DNA of 8,031 nucleotides. Source: Enterocloster bolteae (GTDB lineage Bacteria; Bacillota_A; Clostridia; Lachnospirales; Lachnospiraceae). Every line of letters starts with the position of its first letter. Within the stretch, counting starts at the first letter, position 1. The DNA lies in contig JAETTS010000105.1 in assembly GCA_021769025.1 (NCBI GenBank), positions 1-8,031 on the forward strand, given 5' to 3'. This document shows positions 1 to 5,908 of this stretch, one piece after another. Both the position numbers and the translations under genes were made by a program. The notes below the pieces were generated by a model. It was not told where the DNA came from and did not search any database. It saw only the letters and a program-made list of their open reading frames with translations.

Positions 1-183
1 GCAGAAGCTAACTATGGTAAGAACATCGAGGATATGATGGTAGAGTATGTGTACCGCCTTATCAGCTGTCCTACCAGCGAGTTTGACGCTTTGCAGCAGG
101 CAGAGTTCAGCAATCTGCAGAATGCAGGTCTTCAGCAGATTTTGGATGCCAGAGCAGAGTACTATGATGCAAATGTGAAATAA
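1..183 (+). CDS. C-terminal end of a probable extracellular sugar-binding lipoprotein (partial)
   Basis: An open frame enters from the left edge and gives 60 residues before a TAA stop. The visible tail is helical and polar, rich in Asp, Glu, Gln and Tyr, and ends ILDARAEYYDANVK. Such a helical C-terminus, with a last helix that contains an aromatic pair and ends in Lys, is common in family 1 solute-binding proteins of sugar ABC transporters in Clostridia. A sugar kinase gene follows, which fits carbohydrate uptake. The diagnostic N-terminal part (lipobox, sugar-binding cleft) lies outside the window, so the family call rests on tail character and context only. The reading frame is secure; the function is tentative. 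Confidence 0.5.
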   Translation, partial: AEANYGKNIEDMMVEYVYRLISCPTSEFDALQQAEFSNLQNAGLQQILDARAEYYDANVK

Positions 184-201
184 ATAAAGCAATAAATAAT
201 G

Positions 202-264
202 GCCCGTTACGGCTTGCCTACACCTATGGAAATGTGGTAAAATGGTAAGACCGTAATGGGCTTT
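202..264 (+). terminator. Long imperfect hairpin after the solute-binding gene, terminator-like
   Basis: The arm GCCCGTTACGG (202-212) pairs with CCGTAATGGGC (251-261) over 11 bp with one G-U pair. The stem continues with CTTGCC (213-218) against GGTAAG (244-249), with one bulged A at 250. The loop is about 25 bases. It sits 18 bases after the upstream stop codon behind an A-rich stretch, as terminators do, but only three T follow the stem, so termination may be weak or conditional. A promoter-like sequence lies inside the same hairpin, so the inverted repeat could instead act at the DNA level. Confidence 0.45.
214..243 (+). promoter_or_regulatory. Predicted sigma-A promoter for the ROK kinase operon
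   Basis: The -35 candidate TTGCCT (214-219) matches the consensus at four of six positions. After an 18-base spacer comes TAAAAT (238-243), five of six matches, with an extended -10 TG at 235-236. Transcription would begin near 250, within the right arm of the inverted repeat, giving a leader of about 50 bases before the kinase start. Found by eye; read-through from the upstream gene is an alternative way to express the kinase. Confidence 0.45.
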
Positions 265-298
265 GCTGGCAGATATTCAAAAGTGGAATAGGGGGATG

Positions 299-1258
299 AT
301 GGTCATATATTGCGTGGGGATTGATTTGGGAGGAACAACAATTAAGGCGGGGATTGTGGACGAGGATTACAGAATTGTGAAATCAGGAGCAGTCCCTACC
401 GTTACAGATCGTGGAGCTCAGGGGCTTGTTGGAGATATGAAAGAGTTGGTGTCCTCTCTTTTGGAGGAAACCGGGATCTCCATGGAGGAAATCGCGTCAG
501 TGGGGTTGGGGGTTCCTGGTACAGCCAATAAAAAGACAGGTGTTATGGAATATGCCAACAATCTGAATATGAAAGATGAACCCTTAATTCCGCTTTTGAA
601 ACGTTACTTTAAGAAACCGGTGTCCTTTACCAATGATGCCAATGCCGCAGCCTGGGGGGAGTACCTGGCCGGGTGTGGAAAGGGATATGCATCTATGGTG
701 ATGGTGACCCTGGGAACCGGAATCGGCGGCGGGATGATCCTGGACGGAAAGCTGTATGAAGGATGCAATTTCGCTGCAGGGGAATTCGGACATTTTGTGA
801 TACAGTATGACGGGGAAATATGTAATTGTGGACGGAGAGGGTGTTTTGAGACCTATGCCTCGGCTACCGGGCTGCGTCGCATGGCTTTAAAGGCCATGAA
901 GGAGGAAGAAGGCAGAAGGAGCCTTCTGTGGAGCTTATGCGGGCAGGATGAGGATAAGGTAGACGGGCAGAAGATTTTTGAGGCCGCCAGAAGAGGGGAT
1001 CTGACGGCGGAGAGCGTGGTAGAGAGATATCTGTATTATTTAAGCGTGGGAATTACGGATATTATCAATATCTTCCAGCCGGAGGTTCTGTGCATTGGCG
1101 GTGGAGTCAGCCGGGCCAAAGACCAGCTGTTGGAACCGTTAAAACGATTGGTGGATCAGCAGGTGTATACCAGGGATTCCGCAGTGAAGACTGAGATTGT
1201 CATTGCGTCTCTGGGGAATGATGCAGGGATTATCGGGGCGGCAATGCTGGATGACTGA
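299..1258 (+). CDS. ROK-family sugar kinase (glucokinase-like)
   Basis: This is an ATP-dependent cytoplasmic sugar kinase of the ROK family, 319 residues, the usual length for a bacterial ROK glucokinase. The N-terminal phosphate-binding motif DLGGTT lies at residues 9-14, the sugar-binding/catalytic motif NDAN at 112-115 with D113 as the likely base, and the second phosphate loop LGTGIGGG at 138-145. The zinc site is intact: H165 in GEFGH, then CNCGRRGC with C175, C177 and C182. A C-terminal IGGG motif completes the ATPase fold. There is no N-terminal helix-turn-helix, so it is a kinase and not a ROK repressor. The frame stays open to a TTG at 263, but family members start just before the VGIDLGG strand. 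ATG 299, or the adjacent ATG 296, follows AGGGGG, although the spacing is short. It lies after a probable sugar-binding protein gene and before the PHP hydrolase gene. Glucose is the default substrate guess; N-acetylmannosamine, fructose or allose are possible. Confidence 0.9.
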   Translation: MVIYCVGIDLGGTTIKAGIVDEDYRIVKSGAVPTVTDRGAQGLVGDMKELVSSLLEETGISMEEIASVGLGVPGTANKKTGVMEYANNLNMKDEPLIPLLKRYFKKPVSFTNDANAAAWGEYLAGCGKGYASMVMVTLGTGIGGGMILDGKLYEGCNFAAGEFGHFVIQYDGEICNCGRRGCFETYASATGLRRMALKAMKEEEGRRSLLWSLCGQDEDKVDGQKIFEAARRGDLTAESVVERYLYYLSVGITDIINIFQPEVLCIGGGVSRAKDQLLEPLKRLVDQQVYTRDSAVKTEIVIASLGNDAGIIGAAMLDD

Positions 1259-1300
1259 AAAACCAAAAGAACTGCCGGATGAGAAAAGGATGGAAAAGGG

Positions 1301-2959
1301 ATGAAGATTGACAAGTATGGGGAGATTCTGGGGGAATGGTTAAGAGGAATGGGGAGTCCGCCGGATGTGAAAAAGGTATTGTCCTTGGATAGTGAGATAA
1401 AGGAAAGTGAAACCAGGCAGCGGCTGATCGTATACATTCAAACGAAGGACAGCAAAGGGAATCCTCTGCTGGCTGAGATCCGGTGTTATCCTCTGCCAGA
1501 CAACTCCTGGTGTGGAAACTTTGACGGGACGGATGAGCGGATCAATGAAGCTTATGCAACCGGTGACCTGGATTTTATCAGAACCGTGACCGATGAGACA
1601 GGATATGGGGTACTGTTTTTGAAGCCAGGATGGTATCAGATTGAGGCAGCAAAGGGATCTGCATACAGCGTGGAGGCAAAGCGTTTCCATCTGGAGGAAA
1701 ACCAGACGATTCTGAAGTATGAGTTAAAGCCTTTGCCCAGGGAGGCAAAAGATGGGTGGTATGCAGGGGATATCCATCATCACAGCGTATTCAGCAGCCG
1801 CCTTTATGAGGGAACGGATCCGGTTATAGAGACACCGGTGGAGATACGGGATTCTATGAGGGCTGTGGGGCTGGATTTCGGCGCCTTAAGCGATCACCAT
1901 AATGTGCTGGATCATGAACTGTGGGAGAAGGCCAGGACAGACGATTTTATGCCCATCCTTTCCAAAGAGATCTCCACAGGCAACGGCCATGTGATTTCCC
2001 TGAACGTGAAGAAGAATGAGGATGTCATTTACCGAATCGGAACACAGGAAGAACGGACCGATGAGTATCTGAGGGCAGAGTTTTGCCGGGTGACTGATGC
2101 GATCCGTCAGAAGGGCGGCATGGCTCAGTTAAACCATCCGAGAGACCCTCAGAAAGCCATCTCCTGGAATCCAGATTTTATGGATATCATCACCATATTC
2201 GATACCATGGAAGTCTGGAATGGATCCAAGCCTATGGTCTGGGAGAGCAGCAGCGCCAAAGCAGTGGAGATGTGGGTGGATATGCTGGAGAACGGGGTAT
2301 ATCTTCCGGGAACCACGGGAAGCGATACCCACAATATCCGGTGTGATGATTATAAAGCCTTTTACAGGGGAACATTAAGACTGGTTAAGATATTGAAGAC
2401 GCTTGAGGAGGGAGACCCGCTTTTAGGGGATAAAGATATTGCCTGCTTTTTGGAGAGAAGCGACAAGCTTCTTCCCATGTTTGAGAAATGGGCGAAGCGG
2501 AATCTAAGCAGTGGCGGAGTGAGGACCTTTGTTCATATGGATGTCTTTGAGAGCGGAGAGGATCTGACAGGTCAGATGAAGAAAGGCCATATGACCTTAA
2601 GCGACGGCCCCCTCCTGTTCCCTGTGATGGAGCCTGCTTCTTCTTTAGCCAATGGCAACAAAGAAGTCGCTTTGCCGGGAGACCAGGTATCCAGACCTGG
2701 TGTAATCCGCATAAAGCTTTACACCAACCGAAGGCTGAAGACCATGCGCATCCTGAAAAGAGGAAGGCAAAAGGCAGATTATGCCTTGGCACCGTTTGAG
2801 AAGGACTGCGGGGGATACATGGACTACAGCCATGAGTTGAGTCCGGAAATGTTAAAGAATATGGGGATGGAGTGGAAGAAGGAGGATTATCTGGTGATGA
2901 TAGCCTTTGATGACTGTACCAACCTTGCAATCGCCAATCCATTTTTCGTGAAAGAGTAA
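1301..2959 (+). CDS. CehA/McbA-type PHP-domain metallohydrolase
   Basis: A 552-residue protein with a PHP (polymerase and histidinol phosphatase) metal-dependent hydrolase core. Residues 1-150 are a beta-rich N-terminal domain. The PHP motifs then follow in order: DIHHHS (157-162, metal ligands H159 and H161), SDHHN (197-201, D198 and H199), E223 and H230 in the KEISTGNGH stretch, NHPRD (278-282, H279), and SDTHN (341-345, D342 and H344). The metal-binding set looks complete, so the enzyme should be active. The region after about 420 is beta-rich with no recognised motif. No signal peptide or membrane segment is visible, so it should be cytoplasmic. Characterised relatives hydrolyse carbamates or phosphoesters, but this subfamily is large and mostly uncharacterised, so the substrate is unknown. 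It begins 42 bases after the kinase; AAAGG at 1285-1289 is the best ribosome-binding candidate. Its stop lies 21 bases before the next start, which suggests co-transcription. Confidence 0.85.
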   Translation: MKIDKYGEILGEWLRGMGSPPDVKKVLSLDSEIKESETRQRLIVYIQTKDSKGNPLLAEIRCYPLPDNSWCGNFDGTDERINEAYATGDLDFIRTVTDETGYGVLFLKPGWYQIEAAKGSAYSVEAKRFHLEENQTILKYELKPLPREAKDGWYAGDIHHHSVFSSRLYEGTDPVIETPVEIRDSMRAVGLDFGALSDHHNVLDHELWEKARTDDFMPILSKEISTGNGHVISLNVKKNEDVIYRIGTQEERTDEYLRAEFCRVTDAIRQKGGMAQLNHPRDPQKAISWNPDFMDIITIFDTMEVWNGSKPMVWESSSAKAVEMWVDMLENGVYLPGTTGSDTHNIRCDDYKAFYRGTLRLVKILKTLEEGDPLLGDKDIACFLERSDKLLPMFEKWAKRNLSSGGVRTFVHMDVFESGEDLTGQMKKGHMTLSDGPLLFPVMEPASSLANGNKEVALPGDQVSRPGVIRIKLYTNRRLKTMRILKRGRQKADYALAPFEKDCGGYMDYSHELSPEMLKNMGMEWKKEDYLVMIAFDDCTNLAIANPFFVKE

Positions 2960-2980
2960 TTGGGGAGAGAGGTGACGCTG

Positions 2981-3691
2981 ATGAATCAGGAAGAATTTCA
3001 GACTGTGATGAAATATGCACCTTATCTTATGTTTGATGAGAAGGAGCCTTTTTCCGTCCACAGTATTGGATACATGATTTTCCATGAGACAAGGCCCAGC
3101 GATTCGTTTCGGAGGATTGTGAGGATTGAGAAGGATAAGGTAAAATTTGCCATTGAGTATCAGATTTTCTTTTACTATGATATCCAACATCTGTATGAGC
3201 TGGAACATGTATGGGTTTATGTGGGGCATGATGGGAATGTATGGGGGTGTGAGGGAAGCTATCATGGGAAATACATGAATGAAATGCTTCCAGGAGGAGA
3301 TATCCTTCGGGACAGAACCCATGTGTGTGTCTATTCCCAGCCAGGTAAACATGCCCTTCTGCCGGAGAAAAGGCTGATTTCCCTCTATCCGGAACTGGAG
3401 TTGGCTTGCGGCGAATTGGCAGGGGTAGACGGCTTTGCTTATCCGGAGCAGCTTTATGGGGTGAAGATTCCCATAAGCGAGGAAGAGCAGCAGATGGTAA
3501 GGGACTATATTAAGGAGACATACCGCTTTACCCCATCCATGGTGTTTGTGACAAAACCATTTTCATTCAGCCAGTTTGTCCACTGGAATGTGCTAAAGGG
3601 GCAGATTCCCATCTTGATGGAGAAGGAATTGGACAAGATCCGCAGGGTGACAGAGGAAAAGAGACAAAGGATGATCCATGGATTCTTATAG
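2981..3691 (+). CDS. Uncharacterised protein with Vps62/NLP-like motifs
   Basis: I do not recognise this 236-residue protein with certainty. ATG 2981 was chosen over an upstream in-frame TTG (2960) because AGGTG at 2970-2974 sits 6 bases ahead of it. No signal peptide or membrane helix is visible. Its layout recalls Vps62/necrosis-inducing-like proteins: an early APYLMFDEKEPF stretch (13-24), an aromatic strand YQIFFYYD (60-67), then H70 with ELEHVWVYV (73-81) in place of the usual DWEHV, SYHG (93-96), and VYSQPGKHALLP (117-128) resembling the family's VY...HA segment. If the resemblance is real, the first acidic ligand is Glu (E73), not Asp. The C-terminal 50 residues are basic and helical. 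It is the last gene before the terminator and is probably co-transcribed with the PHP hydrolase. The fold assignment is inferred from motif spacing only. Confidence 0.75.
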   Translation: MNQEEFQTVMKYAPYLMFDEKEPFSVHSIGYMIFHETRPSDSFRRIVRIEKDKVKFAIEYQIFFYYDIQHLYELEHVWVYVGHDGNVWGCEGSYHGKYMNEMLPGGDILRDRTHVCVYSQPGKHALLPEKRLISLYPELELACGELAGVDGFAYPEQLYGVKIPISEEEQQMVRDYIKETYRFTPSMVFVTKPFSFSQFVHWNVLKGQIPILMEKELDKIRRVTEEKRQRMIHGFL

Positions 3692-3699
3692 AGGAACGT

Positions 3700-3748
3700 A
3701 AAAGAGGCTCATAGATCCGCCTGAATAAGGAGGATGTATGGGCCTTTT
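3700..3748. terminator. Bidirectional terminator-like hairpin between convergent genes
   Basis: The 5' arm at 3700-3722 begins with AAAAG and the 3' arm at 3728-3748 ends with CTTTT, around a GAATA loop (3723-3727). Pairs run AAAAG/CTTTT, GC/GC, a U-G pair, CATA/TATG, ATCC/GGAT and CCT/AGG, with a two-base AG bulge and two purine mismatches. A-tract and T-tract flank the stem symmetrically, so it could end transcripts from both strands: the operon ending at 3691 and the AraC-family gene ending at 3785. The T runs are only four bases long. Confidence 0.65.
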
Positions 3749-3754
3749 GATATT

Positions 3755-3778
3755 GGCAGATAGGCAGACTGGCAGATA
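3755..3778. repeat. Three tandem 8-bp repeats
   Basis: Three head-to-tail octamers GGCAGATA, GGCAGACT, GGCAGATA lie between the hairpin and the end of the AraC-family gene. The copies differ at two positions. It is probably a slippage product in non-coding sequence; no function is apparent. Confidence 0.7.
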
Positions 3779-3784
3779 GCAGGA

Positions 3785-4702
3785 TCAAACCCAGTGGGAG
3801 TGACCGTGAGAACGGCGGTATTCCGTAGGCGAACAGTTGGACTTCTGGTGGAACACCCGGTTAAACTGGGAGAAGCTGGTGAAGCCACAGGCCATTGCAA
3901 TGTTGGATACAGACTGATCCGTACTGGAGAGAAGGAACTGCGCGTTGATGATCCGCACGTTCTGGATATATTCTGTCAGCCGGAAACCTGTGGTTTGCTT
4001 AAACTGCCGGGATAAATAGCAGGAACTGATATAAAATGTTTTTGCCAGACTTTCCAGGGAAAGAGGCTTGGAGTAATTGGTATGAATATAAGAGCATACC
4101 TCGGAAATCTTCTGGGTAATAGAGGAATCATCGGTTTGATATGTATACAGATTCTCATTCTGGGCCTGATAAAGGGTCCATAAAAACTCTGTAAAATTGA
4201 TCTGAAGCATCAACTCATAGACAGAAGGCAACATGACTTCCGACTGGTGAGACATTTTATAAATGCTGTTGAGGATCCGAAAACAAGGAGTCTGGTAATT
4301 AGGTACCAGACGTAAAATAGACGGTTCCAGCTTAAATACCCCCAGAAGTTCCTCGAAGCCTTCCTTCATGCTGAACAAGGTTTCCGGATACATGAAATTG
4401 ATGATAATCCGTTTCAGCGGGGGGGCGTCTTGAGGGTATATGGATTGATGAGGAACCCCCGGAGGAACCAGAACAATATCATTTTTTTCCAACGGGTATG
4501 TAATGCCGTTGAAGGTATGGGAGATCCCGGCATCTAACGGGATCATAATCTCATAAAAAGAGGCATGGATGTGTGGAAAACGCATATGGTAGGGATTGGC
4601 CTGCCTTGTGTCATAATCAATATAGTAGTAAAGATTCTTTTCACAGTTATTGATGATGATAGAATAGCCTTTTTCGAAATCCAATTCTGGACGGCTGCCC
4701 AT
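3785..4702 (-). CDS. AraC-family transcriptional regulator with cupin-like sensor domain
   Basis: A 305-residue DNA-binding regulator. The N-terminal half is a cupin/AraC ligand-binding barrel: HIH at 44-46, a beta-strand run, then DIVLVPPGVPH (75-85), the typical turn of that domain. The C-terminal 100 residues hold the paired helix-turn-helix: the first at about 214-240 (SLESLAKTFYISSCYLSRQF), the second at about 264-297, where IAMACGF-SFSQFNRVF and SPTEYRR give the classic AraC signature. The length is normal for the sugar-responsive class. ATG 4702 is supported by GGGAGGG about 10 bases upstream. It starts 37 bases after the DUF3842 stop on the same strand, so the two are probably one transcript. 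The ligand is unknown; the convergent sugar kinase/PHP operon is a plausible but unproven target. Confidence 0.92.
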   Translation of the reverse strand: MGSRPELDFEKGYSIIINNCEKNLYYYIDYDTRQANPYHMRFPHIHASFYEIMIPLDAGISHTFNGITYPLEKNDIVLVPPGVPHQSIYPQDAPPLKRIIINFMYPETLFSMKEGFEELLGVFKLEPSILRLVPNYQTPCFRILNSIYKMSHQSEVMLPSVYELMLQINFTEFLWTLYQAQNENLYTYQTDDSSITQKISEVCSYIHTNYSKPLSLESLAKTFYISSCYLSRQFKQTTGFRLTEYIQNVRIINAQFLLSSTDQSVSNIAMACGFTSFSQFNRVFHQKSNCSPTEYRRSHGHSHWV

Positions 4703-4739
4703 GGTTTAAATCCCTCCCTTTGTGAAGCGGCTATATCTG

Positions 4740-5147
4740 TTATGATGTCATCTTCTGAAGTTCCAGAAGAACTTCCTCCACCAGGCCCTTGATGCTTAAA
4801 TCCCGCACGCCCACCACGATATTCTCGCAGTGATTCACTGGAATGAGGATCCGTTTGGCCCTGCTTTGCCCGATGGCTACGGCCATGGCCGGGGTAACTT
4901 CGCCGTACAGGGAATCAGCGATCACAATCCCTATGGGACCGACGATGACATCCGCTCTCCTTGCGCCGGCGATGACAGCGTTCTCACCGGTAGCGCCATG
5001 ATTGGCTCCGGCTTTCAGCATGGCGGTGGTGGCGATACTGTTGGTTCCTACAGCGGTAATGTCTGCATCAGGAAAGCCCTGCCGGATGGCAGAGGTCAAA
5101 TGCCTGCCGATGCCGCCGCCTTGTGCATCAATGATTAATATGTTCAT
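4740..5147 (-). CDS. DUF3842 family protein
   Basis: A 135-residue cytoplasmic protein that I recognise as DUF3842, a small family of unknown function from Clostridia. It opens with a beta-strand and glycine-rich loop, NILIIDAQGGGIGRHL (2-17), like the nucleotide-binding turn of a Rossmann-type fold. Other visible segments are AVGTNSIAT (32-40), the conserved-looking VGPIGIVIADSLYGEVTP (69-86) and IPVNHCE (102-108), then a short C-terminal helix. A frame open further upstream (to 5312) is ignored because the family begins at MNILIIDAQGG. GAAAGGATC about 10 bases upstream supports ATG 5147. It leads the minus-strand pair with the AraC-family regulator and is divergent from rimP. The alternating Ala/Gly/Val composition suggests an alpha/beta single domain that binds a nucleotide or other phosphate-bearing ligand; that is inference. 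Confidence 0.88.
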   Translation of the reverse strand: MNILIIDAQGGGIGRHLTSAIRQGFPDADITAVGTNSIATTAMLKAGANHGATGENAVIAGARRADVIVGPIGIVIADSLYGEVTPAMAVAIGQSRAKRILIPVNHCENIVVGVRDLSIKGLVEEVLLELQKMTS

Positions 5148-5232
5148 CCCAATTGATCCTTTCGTTGCATTTCTCTGATCTGTTATTTTTTTGCTTCTGT
5201 TTTTGTAACCATTATCATTCCATTGCTTTTCT

Positions 5233-5261
5233 ATTATAATGGAAGGAATACTGGATGTAAA
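5233..5261 (-). promoter_or_regulatory. Predicted sigma-A promoter for the DUF3842-AraC transcript
   Basis: Read on the minus strand: TTTACA (5261-5256) matches the -35 consensus at five of six positions. A 17-base spacer leads to a perfect TATAAT (5238-5233). Transcription should start near 5226, leaving a leader of about 80 bases before ATG 5147. By eye this is the strongest promoter in the window. Confidence 0.75.
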
Positions 5262-5283
5262 TAAGAAAATTTTAAGAAAACAC

Positions 5284-5312
5284 TTGCATTTACCACATGT
5301 TGGTGTTATCAT
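5284..5312 (+). promoter_or_regulatory. Predicted sigma-A promoter for the rimP-nusA-infB operon
   Basis: TTGCAT (5284-5289) is a fair -35 and TATCAT (5307-5312) matches the -10 consensus at five of six positions, with an ideal 17-base spacer. The start would be near 5319, giving a leader of about 87 bases before rimP. A 16-base perfect palindrome (5307-5322) covers the -10 and reaches the start site. Its -35 is only 22 bases from the -35 of the divergent promoter. Confidence 0.65.
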
Positions 5313-5338
5313 ATCTATGATATCAAGATAAAATGGCT

Positions 5339-5368
5339 GAAAGGGAGTGGACGAAAGTCCACTCTTTC
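5339..5368 (+). promoter_or_regulatory. Leader hairpin with GAAA tetraloop upstream of rimP
   Basis: GAAAGGGAGTGGAC (5339-5352) pairs with GTCCACTCTTTC (5357-5368) around a GAAA loop, with a two-base GG bulge. It lies inside the predicted rimP leader, 37 bases before the start codon. Only three T then C follow the GC-rich part, so it is a poor intrinsic terminator; it may be an attenuator, a stabilising element or a protein-binding site. Leaders with attenuators are known upstream of rimP-nusA operons in other bacteria; equivalence here is inferred. Confidence 0.6.
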
Positions 5369-5405
5369 ATATTGTTATGAGGGAGATAGGAAGGGTGGTG
5401 AAGAT

Positions 5406-5873
5406 ATGACGAAGAGAGAAAGCTATGAGGCGAAGACAGAGGCATTTTTAAAGCCTCTGATGGATCAATATCATTTTGAACTGGTAGATGTGGAATACGT
5501 GAAGGAAGGCAGCAACTGGTATCTGCGAGCCTATATTGACAAGGAAGGCGGCATTGCCGTGGATGACTGTGAGACAGTCAGCAGGAGGTTAAGCGACTGG
5601 CTTGATGAAGAAGATTTTATTGAGGACAGCTATATTCTGGAAGTCAGTTCCCCAGGGTTAGGGCGGCCTTTAAAAAAGGAGAAGGATTTTGTACGCAGCG
5701 TGGGGAAGCAGGTGGATATCCGTCTGTATCGCCAAAGGGATAAGCAAAAGGATTTTACAGGAATTCTCGTAAGCTATGACAAAGATTCTGTCACCATAGA
5801 ATCGGAGGATGGGAAAGAGTTGGTGTTTGAACGTTCGGATATTGCGTTGATCCGTTTGGCATTTGATTTTTAG
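5406..5873 (+). CDS. rimP: Ribosome maturation factor RimP
   Basis: RimP assists 30S ribosomal subunit assembly in the cytoplasm. The protein has 155 residues, the normal size. The N-terminal alpha/beta domain covers about 8-85 and contains FELVDVEYVKEG (24-35) and the SRRLSDWLDEED helix (59-70). The signature EVSSPGLGRPL lies at 79-89. The C-terminal SH3-like domain (about 92-155) has the usual Gly-Ile-Leu strand, a Ser-Val-Thr-Ile strand and the closing ALIRLAFDF. ATG 5406 follows a purine-rich stretch AGGAAGGGTGGTG. It is the first gene of the operon, and its stop lies 35 bases before nusA. All expected motifs are present. Confidence 0.97.
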   Translation: MTKRESYEAKTEAFLKPLMDQYHFELVDVEYVKEGSNWYLRAYIDKEGGIAVDDCETVSRRLSDWLDEEDFIEDSYILEVSSPGLGRPLKKEKDFVRSVGKQVDIRLYRQRDKQKDFTGILVSYDKDSVTIESEDGKELVFERSDIALIRLAFDF

Positions 5874-5908
5874 ATGTTCGGATGAAAATATAGTTGGAGG
5901 ATAAAAAA

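Noticed and set aside
263..298. An N-terminal extension of the ROK kinase from TTG 263.
   Set aside because: It adds 12 residues before the usual family start, overlaps the hairpin base, and lacks a ribosome-binding site.
2385..3020. A 211-codon antisense open frame over the PHP hydrolase gene.
   Set aside because: Ser/Pro/Cys/Leu-rich composition is typical of an antisense shadow, and the plus-strand gene has clear family motifs.
2852..3352. A 166-codon antisense open frame over the end of the PHP gene and the unknown protein gene.
   Set aside because: It has no recognisable motif and no promoter or ribosome-binding site, and it crosses two plus-strand genes that have good start signals.
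3794..4015. A 73-codon plus-strand open frame opposite the AraC-family gene.
   Set aside because: It lies wholly over the conserved helix-turn-helix coding region of the regulator, so it is a shadow.
5148..5312. An N-terminal extension of the DUF3842 frame.
   Set aside because: It would run through the predicted promoter and leader, and the added residues (Lys/Asn/Ile-rich) do not match the family start.
5891..5908. NusA starting at TTG 5894.
   Set aside because: That codon overlaps the GGAGG ribosome-binding site serving ATG 5909, and NusA proteins start at the MNKELIEAL segment.
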